This document shows positions 34,591 to 42,312 of a DNA stretch of 64,000 bases, piece by piece (position 1 is the stretch's first letter; each line of letters starts with the position of its first letter). Below the pieces are notes generated by a model that saw only the letters and a program-made list of their open reading frames with translations, did not search any database and had not been told where the DNA came from. This stretch comes from JAJPHT01 sp035526585 (GTDB taxonomy: Archaea; Thermoplasmatota; SW-10-69-26; JACQPN01; JAJPHT01): positions 1-64,000 of the forward strand of contig DATLCC010000102.1 of the NCBI GenBank assembly GCA_035526585.1, read 5' to 3'. Made by a program: the position numbers and the translations under genes.

Positions 34591-36405
34591 TCACGCGCGC
34601 CGGCGTAGCCGGAGAGCGAGGCTCACCGTCATGGTCCCCGCGAGCGCGAGCACGAGCCACGGCGCGCGCGCGACGATCTCGAGGGGCGCCATGCCGTCCG
34701 CGCTCGCGGCGAAGCCGCCGCCCGCGGGGCGCGCGTGGACGCCGTGGCTTTCGGAGGCGACCTCGATGAGGCGCTCTTCGCGCACGGCGATCCCGCCGGC
34801 GAGCGTGTAGGGCGAGTAGGCGGCGGGCGAGCTCGCGATGACCTCGACATGATAGCTTCCGGGCGCGGCGGGCGCCGCGAGGTGGAGGCTCTGAGCGCCG
34901 GTGCGCGCGAAGGCGAGCGGCCCGTCGGGGCCGACGAGGCGCGCGTCGAAGCTGCCCTGGCCGGACCAGTTGAACCAGAGGTCGACGCCCACCGCTCCCT
35001 GCGGCAGCTCGAGCGGGAGGCTCGCGGAGGCGGCTGGGGGGAGCCTGGGGGCGCTGCCTTCGAGGAGGATCTGCCCGGCCGCGGCGCCGAGGCTCCCTTC
35101 CTTGCGCACGGGCACGCGGCTCTCGATGACGATGCGGCGCTCGCCCGCCGAGACGTAGCTCGCCTCGGCGAGCGCGGCGGCGACGTCGAGCATGCCGTAG
35201 CCCGTGTCGTCGTCTGCGCCCGAGGCGCCAAGGTCGACCGCGGTGCGCTGGAGGAGGACCTGCACGTCGGCGGGTGTGAGCTCGGGGTGGGCGTCCAGGA
35301 GGAGCGCGGCCGCGCCGGCGACCTGGGGCGCCGCCATGCTCGTGCCGTTCATGACCGTGTAGTAGCGCTCCTCGTCCGTGCGCGGCGAGTCGGTGACGAG
35401 CACCGAGGCGCGCGCGGAGACGACCGCCGTGCCGGGCGCGACGACGTCCGGCTTCGTCCACGAGAGCTTCTGGCCGCGCCCGTCGACCGCGGGGCCGCGC
35501 GACGAGTAGCTTTCGGGGCGCCCGGAGCCGCCCGCGGCGCCCACGGCGATGACGTTCGGGTTCATCGCTTCGGTCGTGAGCGTCGCGCCGCCTTCGCGAC
35601 CGCGGTTGCCGGCGCTGAAGACGACGACGATCCCCTGCGCGACGAGCGCGTCGCTCGCGCGGATGACGGGATCCTCCGCGTCGTAGTGCGCGTCGTCCTT
35701 CTCGCGGCCCCACGAGTTGCTCACGACCTTGATATCGTACTTGTCCGCGTTCTCGGAGATCCAGGCGAACGCGCGCACGGCGTTCGTGGTGGTGAAGGAG
35801 TCGCTGATGTCGAGGCCCACGAGGCGCGCGTCGGGCGCGAGGCCGCGGTGGCGCGCGTTCGGACTGCCGGTGCCGTCGCCGGCGACGATCCCGGCGACGT
35901 GCGTGCCGTGCCCGTCCGCGTCCCCCGCGTCGGCGGAGACCACGCCGCCACGGGAGATGCGGACGGAGGCGGACACGCGGCCCGCGAAGGCCGGATGAGA
36001 GGCATCGATGCCCGAGTCGACGAGCGCGACGGTCACGCTCGCGCCCGTGGGCCAGCCCTGCGCGCCCGCGGGCGCGTCGGCGTCGACGAGCGTGCGCTCG
36101 CGTTCCATGGTGAGCGCGATCGGCTCCTCGTCGTACACGCCCTCGACGCCCGGGAGCGCGGCGAGGGAGGCGCGCGCGGAGGCGGGCGCCGCGACGAGCG
36201 CGACGCGCGCGAAGGGGAACGACTCGAGGACGCGCGCGCCGGGGGCAAGGAGCGCGCCGGCCGCGGGGGGAGCGCCGTCGAAGGAGAGGAGGAACGCGCC
36301 GGACGAGGGCTCGGGCGAGGGCGGGGGCGAGGGCGCGGGGACGGCGGCGGCGACTCCCGGGAGCGCGAGGACGAGGAGGAGAGTCGCTGCGAGGACGCGT
36401 CCCAT
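34591..36405 (-). CDS. Secreted subtilisin-like serine protease (S8), membrane-anchored
   Basis: 604 aa. Signal peptide (VLAATLLLVLALPGVAAAVP), a propeptide-like inhibitor I9 segment (residues about 35-110), then the S8 domain with Asp in VTVALVDSGIDASHPAF, His in GDADGHGTHVAGIVAGDG, oxyanion Asn in VVFSAGNRG and Ser in MNGTSMAAPQVAGAAAL. A C-terminal beta domain (about 420-570) is followed by a membrane helix (WLVLALAGTMTVSLALRLRRR) that anchors the enzyme facing outward. It degrades extracellular proteins. Convergent with the Lsm gene (29 nt). Confidence 0.95.
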   Translation of the reverse strand: MGRVLAATLLLVLALPGVAAAVPAPSPPPSPEPSSGAFLLSFDGAPPAAGALLAPGARVLESFPFARVALVAAPASARASLAALPGVEGVYDEEPIALTMERERTLVDADAPAGAQGWPTGASVTVALVDSGIDASHPAFAGRVSASVRISRGGVVSADAGDADGHGTHVAGIVAGDGTGSPNARHRGLAPDARLVGLDISDSFTTTNAVRAFAWISENADKYDIKVVSNSWGREKDDAHYDAEDPVIRASDALVAQGIVVVFSAGNRGREGGATLTTEAMNPNVIAVGAAGGSGRPESYSSRGPAVDGRGQKLSWTKPDVVAPGTAVVSARASVLVTDSPRTDEERYYTVMNGTSMAAPQVAGAAALLLDAHPELTPADVQVLLQRTAVDLGASGADDDTGYGMLDVAAALAEASYVSAGERRIVIESRVPVRKEGSLGAAAGQILLEGSAPRLPPAASASLPLELPQGAVGVDLWFNWSGQGSFDARLVGPDGPLAFARTGAQSLHLAAPAAPGSYHVEVIASSPAAYSPYTLAGGIAVREERLIEVASESHGVHARPAGGGFAASADGMAPLEIVARAPWLVLALAGTMTVSLALRLRRRA

Positions 36406-36572
36406 CGCCCCCCATGTATCTGGCCCGCGGCCATCAAGCGCTCATGGAGGAGACCTAGGTCCGCGGGAACAGTGGCCTGCCTCCCGGAAGGGGCGAGGGG
36501 ACCTGGGCCGCTGAGCGTGATTGACGAAGCGGGGGGTCCACGGCGGGCACAAGAAGTCGATCTGCGAGATCG

Positions 36573-36936
36573 AAAAACGCTGGGGGGTAAACCCCCCAGA
36601 CCCCCCTTCTTGGACGCGTACTTAGCGGGCACGGCGACCCCAGGTGGACGGTCAGCAGCGGACGGGAGTAGCCCCGGAACGTTCTCGACCCCGCGACCCC
36701 ACGAACGTCCTTGGTCCACGGTGAGGCTGCTCGCTTCCGCGCCTGACCCGGTGCCCGTGGCAAAGCACCTCCAGTCCGCTTCCGCGGACGAAGAGTTTGC
36801 GCCCCGAACCACGAGGGACGAAGTCTCATTGTCGATTCCGGGCTCCCGGACGCCCTGGGCCGCCGCCCCGGGATGATCGGCTCGCGCATGAAGGCCGTGT
36901 CGCGTCACAGGGGAGGCCTAACCCCCCAGCCTAGCC
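36573..36936 (-). ncRNA. Archaeal 7S SRP RNA with T-run terminator
   Basis: Read on the minus strand: 5' GGCTAGGCTGGGGGGTTAGG followed by CCTCCCCTGTGAC (helix 2-4 region, like archaeal 7S CGTCCCCTGTAACC). Helix 6 is GTCCGC-GGAA-GCGGAC (36774-36789, GNAR loop). Helix 8/domain IV is GTCAGGCGCGGAAGCGAGCA, continuing GCC (36720-36749), with the universal GGAA loop and the CAGG/AGCAG internal loops. The 3' end CCCCCCAGC (36579-36587) pairs with 5' GCTGGGGGG (36922-36930) as helix 1, then TTTTT. It targets ribosomes to the membrane with SRP19/SRP54. Ends are approximate. The remainder of the 36406-37006 spacer shows nothing else. Confidence 0.92.
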
Positions 36937-36990
36937 GGTGCCTATCGCCTCCGCGTCCTGGCGGAGTCTATGCCGACGAGGCGCGGATGC

Positions 36991-36995
36991 GTGAA
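36991..36995 (-). terminator. T-run after the membrane regulator
   Basis: TTTTT on the minus strand 12-16 nt past the stop of the regulator at 37007, separating it from the 7S RNA gene. Confidence 0.35.
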
Positions 36996-37006
36996 AAAGC
37001 TATGCC

Positions 37007-38188
37007 CTACGCAGCCCCGACGCCGCCCGCCATGTCGCCCGCGACGGGGCCGGCGTATTTGCGGAGGCGCTGCGCCACGATGGGCTCGCTCGTCTCGACC
37101 TTCGTCGCGAGGGTGAGGAAGAGCGGCTTGAGCTGGTCGGTGCGCGCGTAGAGGTGCGCGCTGCGGCCCTGGCGCGTCTCGTCGACGAGCCCGGCCTCGC
37201 GCAGGCGGCGCAGGTGCCAGTTGATCGTGGTCGCGGTGACGCCGAGCTTCTCGGCGAGCGCCGCGCGGTACGTGCCCGGCGAGTCGACGATCGCTTCGAA
37301 GAGCTTCGCCGCCTCCTCGTTCTTCACGAGGGGCAGGACCTTGCGCTCGCTCTCGCTGAACGCGCCGCCGTTCTTGTAATAGCAGAGCTTGTTGCCATCC
37401 GGCGTCATCACGATCATGCCGGCGCCCAGCAGGCGCTCGAGGTGGTACGTCGCCGTGCTGTACGAGACGCCGGCGGTGCGGCTGATCTCGTGGACGCCGA
37501 GGCCCGGCGTGCCGCACACGCTGTCGAAGATGACCTTGCGCGTCTCGTTCTCGAGCGCGGCGTTCGGACGGATCCGGTGGTAGAGGAGGACGCCCAGACC
37601 GGCGAGCGCCGCGAGGGCGAAGCCGCCGCCCACGAGCGCGCCCATCGAAGGCAGCACGTGCGTCGGGCGCGGATCGAAGACCGCCGCCTGCTGCTCGACC
37701 TGCGGCGCGGGCGCCGGCGTCGCGCGGGGCGAGCCGAAATCGCCCGCGAAGCCGGGCGAGTCCGTGCGGCGCTCCAACGCGGGCGAGCCCGCGAGCGGCG
37801 CGCTGGGCGCGAGGCGCGGCGGGGCGGGGGCGGGATCGCGCAGCAGGATCCCGCGCATGAGGGGCGAGTCGTCGTCGATCGTGTCGTACGCGGCGAAGAG
37901 CGCGCCGTCGGGAAGGAGGATGAAGGTCGGGAGCTTGTCGATGCGCTCCGTGTCGGCGCTCAACGCCTCGGTCGCCGAGGCGAGGATGCGCGCCGGCGCC
38001 GGCACCGTCTGCGCGGCCGCGAGCGGCGCGATGGGCTCCGGCGCGAGGCCGATGGCCGCGGTATGCGAATCCGAAAGCGCGGGCACCACCGGCGGCGGCG
38101 CGAGGGGCCCTTGCAGAAGCGATACACCCGCCGCGAGACCCGTGAGCCCCGACAGCGCGACGACGGCGATGACAACGTACACCTTCAC
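37007..38188 (-). CDS. Membrane-anchored transcription regulator with two winged helices
   Basis: 393 aa. The N-terminal hydrophobic segment VVIAVVALSGLTGLAAGVSL is a signal anchor; residues about 35-175 are a Pro/Ala-rich extracytoplasmic region; a second membrane helix follows (GALVGGGFALAALAGLGVLLY). The cytoplasmic part has two winged-helix domains: VIFDSVCGTPGLGVHEISRTAGVSYSTATYHLERLL (ArsR/MarR-like) and LFEAIVDSPGTYRAALAEKLGVTATTINWHLRRLREAGLV. The shape suggests one-component signalling: an outside signal alters DNA binding at the membrane. ATG 38188 is preceded by GTTATCATC about 40 nt upstream. Confidence 0.88.
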   Translation of the reverse strand: MKVYVVIAVVALSGLTGLAAGVSLLQGPLAPPPVVPALSDSHTAAIGLAPEPIAPLAAAQTVPAPARILASATEALSADTERIDKLPTFILLPDGALFAAYDTIDDDSPLMRGILLRDPAPAPPRLAPSAPLAGSPALERRTDSPGFAGDFGSPRATPAPAPQVEQQAAVFDPRPTHVLPSMGALVGGGFALAALAGLGVLLYHRIRPNAALENETRKVIFDSVCGTPGLGVHEISRTAGVSYSTATYHLERLLGAGMIVMTPDGNKLCYYKNGGAFSESERKVLPLVKNEEAAKLFEAIVDSPGTYRAALAEKLGVTATTINWHLRRLREAGLVDETRQGRSAHLYARTDQLKPLFLTLATKVETSEPIVAQRLRKYAGPVAGDMAGGVGAA

Positions 38189-38357
38189 GGCCTGCCTCTC
38201 CTTGACACGGCCGTCCCTTTCGGAGATGATAACGGATAGGGTGTCACGAAGCGAAGGGAAAAGCGAACAGGGGAACGCGAGTGCGACGTCACGACGAGGA
38301 CGGGACGACCGCCGGCGCTGCGGACGAGGGCGGGGGCGGGGACGATGGCCGCTATTC

Positions 38358-38373
38358 TGTAACCGAATGGTTA
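38358..38373. repeat. GTAACC-N4-GGTTAC palindrome, copy 3
   Basis: GTAACCGAATGGTTAC in the 306-nt spacer 38189-38494, which otherwise holds only promoter sequences (minus-strand GTTATCATC near 38230, plus-strand CTGATATGA near 38465). Identical on the opposite strand to the copy at 23397. Confidence 0.55.
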
Positions 38374-38461
38374 CACGCCGATGGGAGCCGCGCGCGTCGG
38401 AGTGCCCGTCGGCACCGGGTCCGCATCATCCCCGCCGTTGTCCGCAGGGCGCCCGGAAAGC

Positions 38462-38470
38462 CTGATATGA
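38462..38470 (+). promoter_or_regulatory. TATA box of tRNA-Arg
   Basis: CTGATATGA about 30 nt before the tRNA 5' end. Confidence 0.5.
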
Positions 38471-38494
38471 ATCATCACAGGTGCGCGACCCACT

Positions 38495-38566
38495 GGGCTC
38501 GTAGGCTAGCGGATAGACTGGAGGCCTCCGAAGCCTTCGGCCCGGGTTCGAATCCCGGCGGGCCCG
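38495..38566 (+). tRNA. tRNA-Arg(CCG)
   Basis: Acceptor GGGCTCG (38495-38501)/CGGGCCC (38559-38565), discriminator G. The anticodon stem GAGGC/GCCTT has loop CTCCGAA, giving CCG (reads CGG). T-arm CCGGG-TTCGAAT-CCCGG. No intron, no CCA. A TATA box lies 30 nt upstream; the 19-mer ACGCGGGTCCGCGTTGTTC follows at 38587. Confidence 0.93.
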
Positions 38567-38667
38567 CTTTCGCGCCAGAGGAACCCACGCGGGTCCGCGT
38601 TGTTCCGTCCGACGCAGCACGGCGCAGACGGCACGGAAAGGAAAGGGCCTCGGCGGCCGAAAAATCA

Positions 38668-38740
38668 TGGACGCTGGGGGATTTGAACCCCCGGCCTCGT
38701 CCTTGCGAAGGACGCGATCTACCAGCTGATCTAAGCGCCC
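38668..38740 (-). tRNA. tRNA-Ala(CGC)
   Basis: Minus strand: acceptor GGGCGCT (38740-38734)/AGCGTCC with the G3:U70 pair that marks tRNA-Ala, discriminator A. The anticodon stem CGTCC/GGACG with loop TTCGCAA gives CGC. T-arm GGGGG-TTCAAAT-CCCCC. Convergent with tRNA-Arg. Confidence 0.94.
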
Positions 38741-38840
38741 GGTTCCAGCAGGATTTCCCTGTTGGTCTACGGCGTGCTGCTGCACGCCGGATCCTCAGTT
38801 TTTCTGAGGAGGCACGCTGCAAAGGGGGAACCCCTATTTG

Positions 38841-39605
38841 ATGGTTCGCGGCGGGCGCCAGGCTCTTGCACGGCGCGCGGCGTCGGTCGCCGTGGATCGG
38901 GACCGTCGTCTCGCGCTCGCCCTCCTCGCGGCCGGCGCGCTCGTGTTCGGCGCCGCGACCGTGTGGCTGCCGCGCCCGGTGAAGCTCGAGGAGTGGGACG
39001 GCGCGCCCCGCGCCGCGGTCGCGCGCGGGCCTGCGGTCGCGAGCTACGACGCGGCGAACGACACGACGTACGCGCTCTTCCTCTGCGGTCACGGGCGCTG
39101 CCCGGCCGCGCTGCGCGTGGAAGGCGACGCGCGCGCAAGCCTCGGCGGCGAGCGCACGTATCTTGCGGTGACGCATCGCGCGGAGGGCGCCGCCCCGATG
39201 CCCGCGCCCATCGCGCTCGCGGAGCCGCCAAGCGAGGTCACGTACGCGATGGCCGCGACGCTCGCGCCGCGCCCGCTCTGGGCCGCACTCGTGGCGACGC
39301 CGCTCGCGGTGGGCCTCGTCGCCATGGGCGCGCTCGTCGCGTGGCGCGGGCGCGCGGTCGTCACATGGGGGCGCGTGGCGGCGGGTGGCGCGGGGGCGGC
39401 GCTCGGGGGCTTCGCGGCGAGCTTCCCCGGGGACGCGATCGTGTGGGGCTACCTGTGCGTGGCGCTCGCGGTGTCGCTCGCCCTCATCGTGATGAGCGTG
39501 GATGCGTGGAAAAAGGCGCGAGCGGCTGCGGCATGGGCCGCGATCGCCATCGTCGCGATGCTGTGGTGGGCGCGCCCGTTCTTCCCGAGCCCGCCCAGCC
39601 TATAG
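38841..39605 (+). CDS. Membrane protein with extracytoplasmic loop (254 aa)
   Basis: A basic N-terminus, a membrane helix (LALALLAAGALVFGAATVWL), an exported domain of about 115 residues with a Cys pair (LFLCGHGRCPAALRV), then four helices (LWAALVATPLAVGLVAMGAL, AAGGAGAALGGFAA, YLCVALAVSLALIVMSV, WAAIAIVAMLWWARPFF). Family not recognised. ATG 38841 is used; TTG 38838 directly precedes it. Confidence 0.65.
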   Translation: MVRGGRQALARRAASVAVDRDRRLALALLAAGALVFGAATVWLPRPVKLEEWDGAPRAAVARGPAVASYDAANDTTYALFLCGHGRCPAALRVEGDARASLGGERTYLAVTHRAEGAAPMPAPIALAEPPSEVTYAMAATLAPRPLWAALVATPLAVGLVAMGALVAWRGRAVVTWGRVAAGGAGAALGGFAASFPGDAIVWGYLCVALAVSLALIVMSVDAWKKARAAAAWAAIAIVAMLWWARPFFPSPPSL

Positions 39606-39645
39606 AGAAGCGCGCGCCGGGGCGCGGCGTCCTCCCCGGGGGAGT

Positions 39646-39915
39646 TCACTCCCACGGGTCGCTGAACTGCGAGGCCTGCGTCTTGCAGTAGCGGTAGAAG
39701 ATCCAGCTCAGCGCCCCGACGACGAAGACGGCGTCGCGCATCATCGCCCAGAACGTCATGCTGTAGTTCGTGGCGTCGCGCTGCTCCCAGAAGCCCGCGA
39801 CGTACGAGTCGCGCACGAGGACGACGAGGCTCACGGCGAAGATGCCGAGGACGAGGACGTCCAGGTAGAGCATGATCTTTCGAAATTCCTTCTTCTCGAA
39901 CCTGGCCGTCATCAT
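39646..39915 (-). CDS. Small two-helix membrane protein (89 aa)
   Basis: Charged start MMTARFEKKEFRKIMLYLDV, a membrane helix (LYLDVLVLGIFAVSLVVLV), a soluble loop RDSYVAGFWEQRDATNYSM, then a second helix (DAVFVVGALSWIFYRYC). Family not recognised. It lies convergent with the gene before it and upstream of nothing obvious. Confidence 0.65.
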   Translation of the reverse strand: MMTARFEKKEFRKIMLYLDVLVLGIFAVSLVVLVRDSYVAGFWEQRDATNYSMTFWAMMRDAVFVVGALSWIFYRYCKTQASQFSDPWE

Positions 39916-40128
39916 GGGGCATCCATCCGAGGCGCTGTCTAGCGGCAAGGGATGAAGCAAGTTCTGAAGTGGTTCGCAAGAAACGAGGTGTGTCGCCAAG
40001 GGCGCCATGGAGGCCAAGGCCGCCAAGCGGGGACTGGCGAAGCTCTCGCTCGTTGCGAAAAGAATGACAGAAAAGTGTGGGACGCGCTTGGCGCCCTGGC
40101 CCGCCTTGGCGCCCTTGGCGAGCGGCCT

Positions 40129-40326
40129 TCAGGCCGCCGCCTTCTTCATCTCGGTATAGCCGCAGTTGCCGCAGGAGACGCGGTTCTTGTGCTCCGCGAG
40201 GAACACGCCGGGGCCGCACTTCGGGCACGCCTTCTTCTTGCGGATGAGCTGGTTGCCCTTGACCTCGTAGAGGCCGCGCTTGCCGGCCGGGCCCTTCTTC
40301 TTCGGGGCTTCCTTTCCTTTTGCCAT
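40129..40326 (-). CDS. rps27ae: Ribosomal protein S27ae
   Basis: 65 aa small-subunit zinc-ribbon protein. Basic start (AKGKEAPKKKGPAGKRGLYE), then CPKCGPGVFLAEHKNRVSCG with NCGYTE supplies the Cys4 zinc site (CxxC...CxxC). Last gene of the rpoE-spt4-DUF359-rps24e-rps27ae run, 13 nt after rps24e; this order is conserved in many euryarchaea. SD-like GGAGG precedes the ATG. Confidence 0.97.
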   Translation of the reverse strand: MAKGKEAPKKKGPAGKRGLYEVKGNQLIRKKKACPKCGPGVFLAEHKNRVSCGNCGYTEMKKAAA

Positions 40327-40339
40327 GTTTCAGACCTCC

Positions 40340-40699
40340 TTACTTCCTCGCCTTCGGCGCGCCCTTCTTGGGAGCCGCGGCCGCCTGCACCTTCGCGACC
40401 TTCTTGGGCTTGAGCTCCTCGAGCTTGTTGCGCTTGAGGATGTAGTGGGGCTCGTTCTTCGCGAGCGCCTCCTGCGTGTCGTAGACGCGCACGTAGCCGC
40501 GCGTGCTGCTGCGGCCGAACGCGCTCGCCATGCTGTCGACGACGACGTTGCCCTTCTTGCTGTTGAGCTGGCCCGCGATCTTCTCGCGGATGCCATCGCG
40601 CGTCGGGGTCTTCTCGCCCTGGTGGTGCACCTGGAAGCGCACCTCCCATCGGGAGAGGAGCGGGTTGTGCTTCTTCTCGATGATCTCGATGTCCATCAT
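40340..40699 (-). CDS. rps24e: Ribosomal protein S24e
   Basis: 119 aa. MDIEIIEKKHNPLLSRWEVR, then THxGxxTPTRDGIREKIAG-like and VYDTQEALAKNEPHYILKRN, are S24e signatures; the C-terminus is a Lys/Ala tail. Part of the small ribosomal subunit. ATGATG start, overlapping the DUF359 stop, so translation is coupled. Confidence 0.96.
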   Translation of the reverse strand: MMDIEIIEKKHNPLLSRWEVRFQVHHQGEKTPTRDGIREKIAGQLNSKKGNVVVDSMASAFGRSSTRGYVRVYDTQEALAKNEPHYILKRNKLEELKPKKVAKVQAAAAPKKGAPKARK

Positions 40700-41202
40700 T
40701 TCACGTCCATTTTCTCGAGGATGTCCTTCGCGCGTTTCCGCACGACGGGAGTGACGATCACGACCACGACCCCCTCGTTGGGCTGGCCGTAGCAGACCGC
40801 GGCGCCCTCGGGCGCCAGGATCATGGCGGGGAGGGCCGCGAGGTCCTCTTCGCCGATGACAGTGATGAGGGTCGAGCCCTTGCCGCGGATCGCGGTGTCC
40901 ATGACGGACAAAAGCTGGTGCGTGATCGCCGCGGCGGGGTTCTTGACCTCGACGCGCTTCACGCCGAACTCGGGCAGGTTCTGGAGCGCGCCTTCGACCT
41001 TTGCGCCCCGCTTCGTCACGCCATCGACGAGCATGAGCTTGGGCAGGACGCCCGCGTCGAGGAACATCTGCGTGACGACGTCGCCCACCGCGATGATGGT
41101 GCGCCCGCTCGTCTTGCGAAGCGCCTCGCCCGTGTCGTGGACGGGGCCGAAAGGCTGCGCCAGCACGGGGCGCAGCGCGTGGGGAAGATGATAGCTTGTC
41201 AT
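40696..41202 (-). CDS. GTP-dependent dephospho-CoA kinase (DUF359)
   Basis: 168 aa. IIAVGDVVTQMFLDAGVLPKLMLVDGVTKRG is the DUF359 core (GDxVT...DxxTKR), with VKNPAAAITHQLLSVMDTAI and VIGEEDLAALPAMILAPEGA and GQPNEGVVVVIV. It catalyses the last step of CoA synthesis in archaea using GTP. ATG 41202 is preferred over an upstream ATG 42 nt away. Sits in the transcription/ribosome operon as in other archaea. Confidence 0.94.
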   Translation of the reverse strand: MTSYHLPHALRPVLAQPFGPVHDTGEALRKTSGRTIIAVGDVVTQMFLDAGVLPKLMLVDGVTKRGAKVEGALQNLPEFGVKRVEVKNPAAAITHQLLSVMDTAIRGKGSTLITVIGEEDLAALPAMILAPEGAAVCYGQPNEGVVVVIVTPVVRKRAKDILEKMDVK

Positions 41203-41279
41203 GTGAAGCGGGGCTCCGTTCTGGCTCCCCCCTCGGCCAGGCACGTCAACAAGGGGAGCGGGAGTTCAGTTCTGTTCTT

Positions 41280-41465
41280 TCAGCGCACCTTCAGGGCGTA
41301 CTTTCCGGGGCGGTCGATCTGCATCTTCTTCGCGACCATGCTGTGGTCCGCGTCGGTCACGACGACGAAGCCGTTCCAGTCCTTGGAGAGGTTCGTGCCG
41401 TTGCAGGCAGGGCACTTGTCGCCCTCTTCGATGATGTAGTGGCAGTCGCGGCAGGCCTTCGTCAT
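41280..41465 (-). CDS. spt4: Transcription elongation factor Spt4 (RpoE'')
   Basis: 61 aa zinc protein: ACRDCHYI and CPACNGTNLS give the Cys4 site; NGFVVVTDADHSMVAKKMQI is the Spt4 core that pairs with Spt5 NGN and clamps RNA polymerase. Six nt after rpoE. Confidence 0.96.
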   Translation of the reverse strand: MTKACRDCHYIIEEGDKCPACNGTNLSKDWNGFVVVTDADHSMVAKKMQIDRPGKYALKVR

Positions 41466-41471
41466 GCGGGC

Positions 41472-42089
41472 TCAGGCCTCCCTGCGCGCGCGGGGCGGGC
41501 CGCGGGGGCCGCGGGGCGCGCGGGGCGCCTTCACGGCGTTCGGGTCGCGGTCCTCGACGAGCCACTCGAGCTTGCCAAGGCCGGGCTGGCGCATGGTGAG
41601 GCCGATCTTGGACTCGCGCGGGGAGAGCTCGTTGAGGCTCACCGTGACGAGGCGGGCCCTGACCTTGTCTCCGAGCCCGACCCAGCGGCCGGTCTCCTTG
41701 CCCGTGAGGCGCTCGTTGCCGAGGTCCACGTTGAGGTAGTCGTTCATGATCTGCGACATGTGGAGCAGACCATCGAGGGGGCCGAAGCGGACGAAGGCGC
41801 CGAACTCGACGACCTCGCACACGGTGCCTTCCACGACCTCGCCGACCTCGGGCTTGAAGGCGAGCGCGTTGAACTTCACGCGCTGGTAGACCGCGCCATC
41901 GCCGTGGATGACGCGACCTTCGCCCAGGCGCTGGATGTCCGTGGCGAGGAGCGTGAAGCCGTACTTCTTGTTGAGCCGCCCCTCGAAGGAGCGGTGGACG
42001 AGCTCGCGGGCGACCGCATCTTGGTCCTCGCCGAGCTCGTTGGGCGGGATGCGGACGGTGTCTTCCATCTCGACGATCTGATAGACCAT
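41472..42089 (-). CDS. rpoE: RNA polymerase subunit E' (Rpb7-like)
   Basis: 205 aa. N-terminal RNP-like domain (MVYQIVEMEDTVRIPPNELG; SFEGRLNKKYGFTLLATDIQ) and S1 domain from about residue 80 (VVEGTVCEVVEFGAFVRFGPLDGLLHMSQI). Forms the RNAP stalk with subunit F. The C-terminal extension is Arg/Pro-rich (APRGPRGPPRAR). GGAGG SD 8 nt before the ATG; a long leader with a strong hairpin begins at a TATA box near 42187. Confidence 0.97.
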   Translation of the reverse strand: MVYQIVEMEDTVRIPPNELGEDQDAVARELVHRSFEGRLNKKYGFTLLATDIQRLGEGRVIHGDGAVYQRVKFNALAFKPEVGEVVEGTVCEVVEFGAFVRFGPLDGLLHMSQIMNDYLNVDLGNERLTGKETGRWVGLGDKVRARLVTVSLNELSPRESKIGLTMRQPGLGKLEWLVEDRDPNAVKAPRAPRGPRGPPRARREA

Positions 42090-42107
42090 GGTCTGACCTC
42101 CGTTGCG

Positions 42108-42133
42108 CCCTCGCCGCCTGACGGCGGCGAGGG
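42108..42133 (-). promoter_or_regulatory. 11-bp leader hairpin before rpoE
   Basis: CCCTCGCCGCC (42108-42118) and GGCGGCGAGGG (42123-42133) pair perfectly, with loop TGAC on the plus strand. It lies in the mRNA leader about 8 nt upstream of the SD. Confidence 0.5.
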
Positions 42134-42181
42134 AGGGAGCGCCCTGGCGGGCGCAGCGGATGGGCGGCCCATCCTGGACCG

Positions 42182-42192
42182 CCTATATAACC
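42182..42192 (-). promoter_or_regulatory. TATA box of the rpoE operon
   Basis: Minus-strand GGTTATATAGG, the best TATA match in the window, about 97 nt before the rpoE ATG. Predicts a leader of about 70 nt. Confidence 0.6.
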
Positions 42193-42312
42193 GTTTGTCG
42201 GGCGAGGGCGCGGACTCGGGCGCGGGGTGGGGGCGGACGAGGGCGCGGAAGCGGCCGGCCCGCTCCCCGCCGCCCGCGTCCCGCCCCGCGCCCGCTTGCG
42301 CGCCCGCGCCCG

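Noticed and set aside
38281..38841. A 186-codon rightward frame across tRNA-Arg and tRNA-Ala
   Set aside because: It reads straight through two tRNA genes; its VTEWL segment is only the GTAACC palindrome translated.
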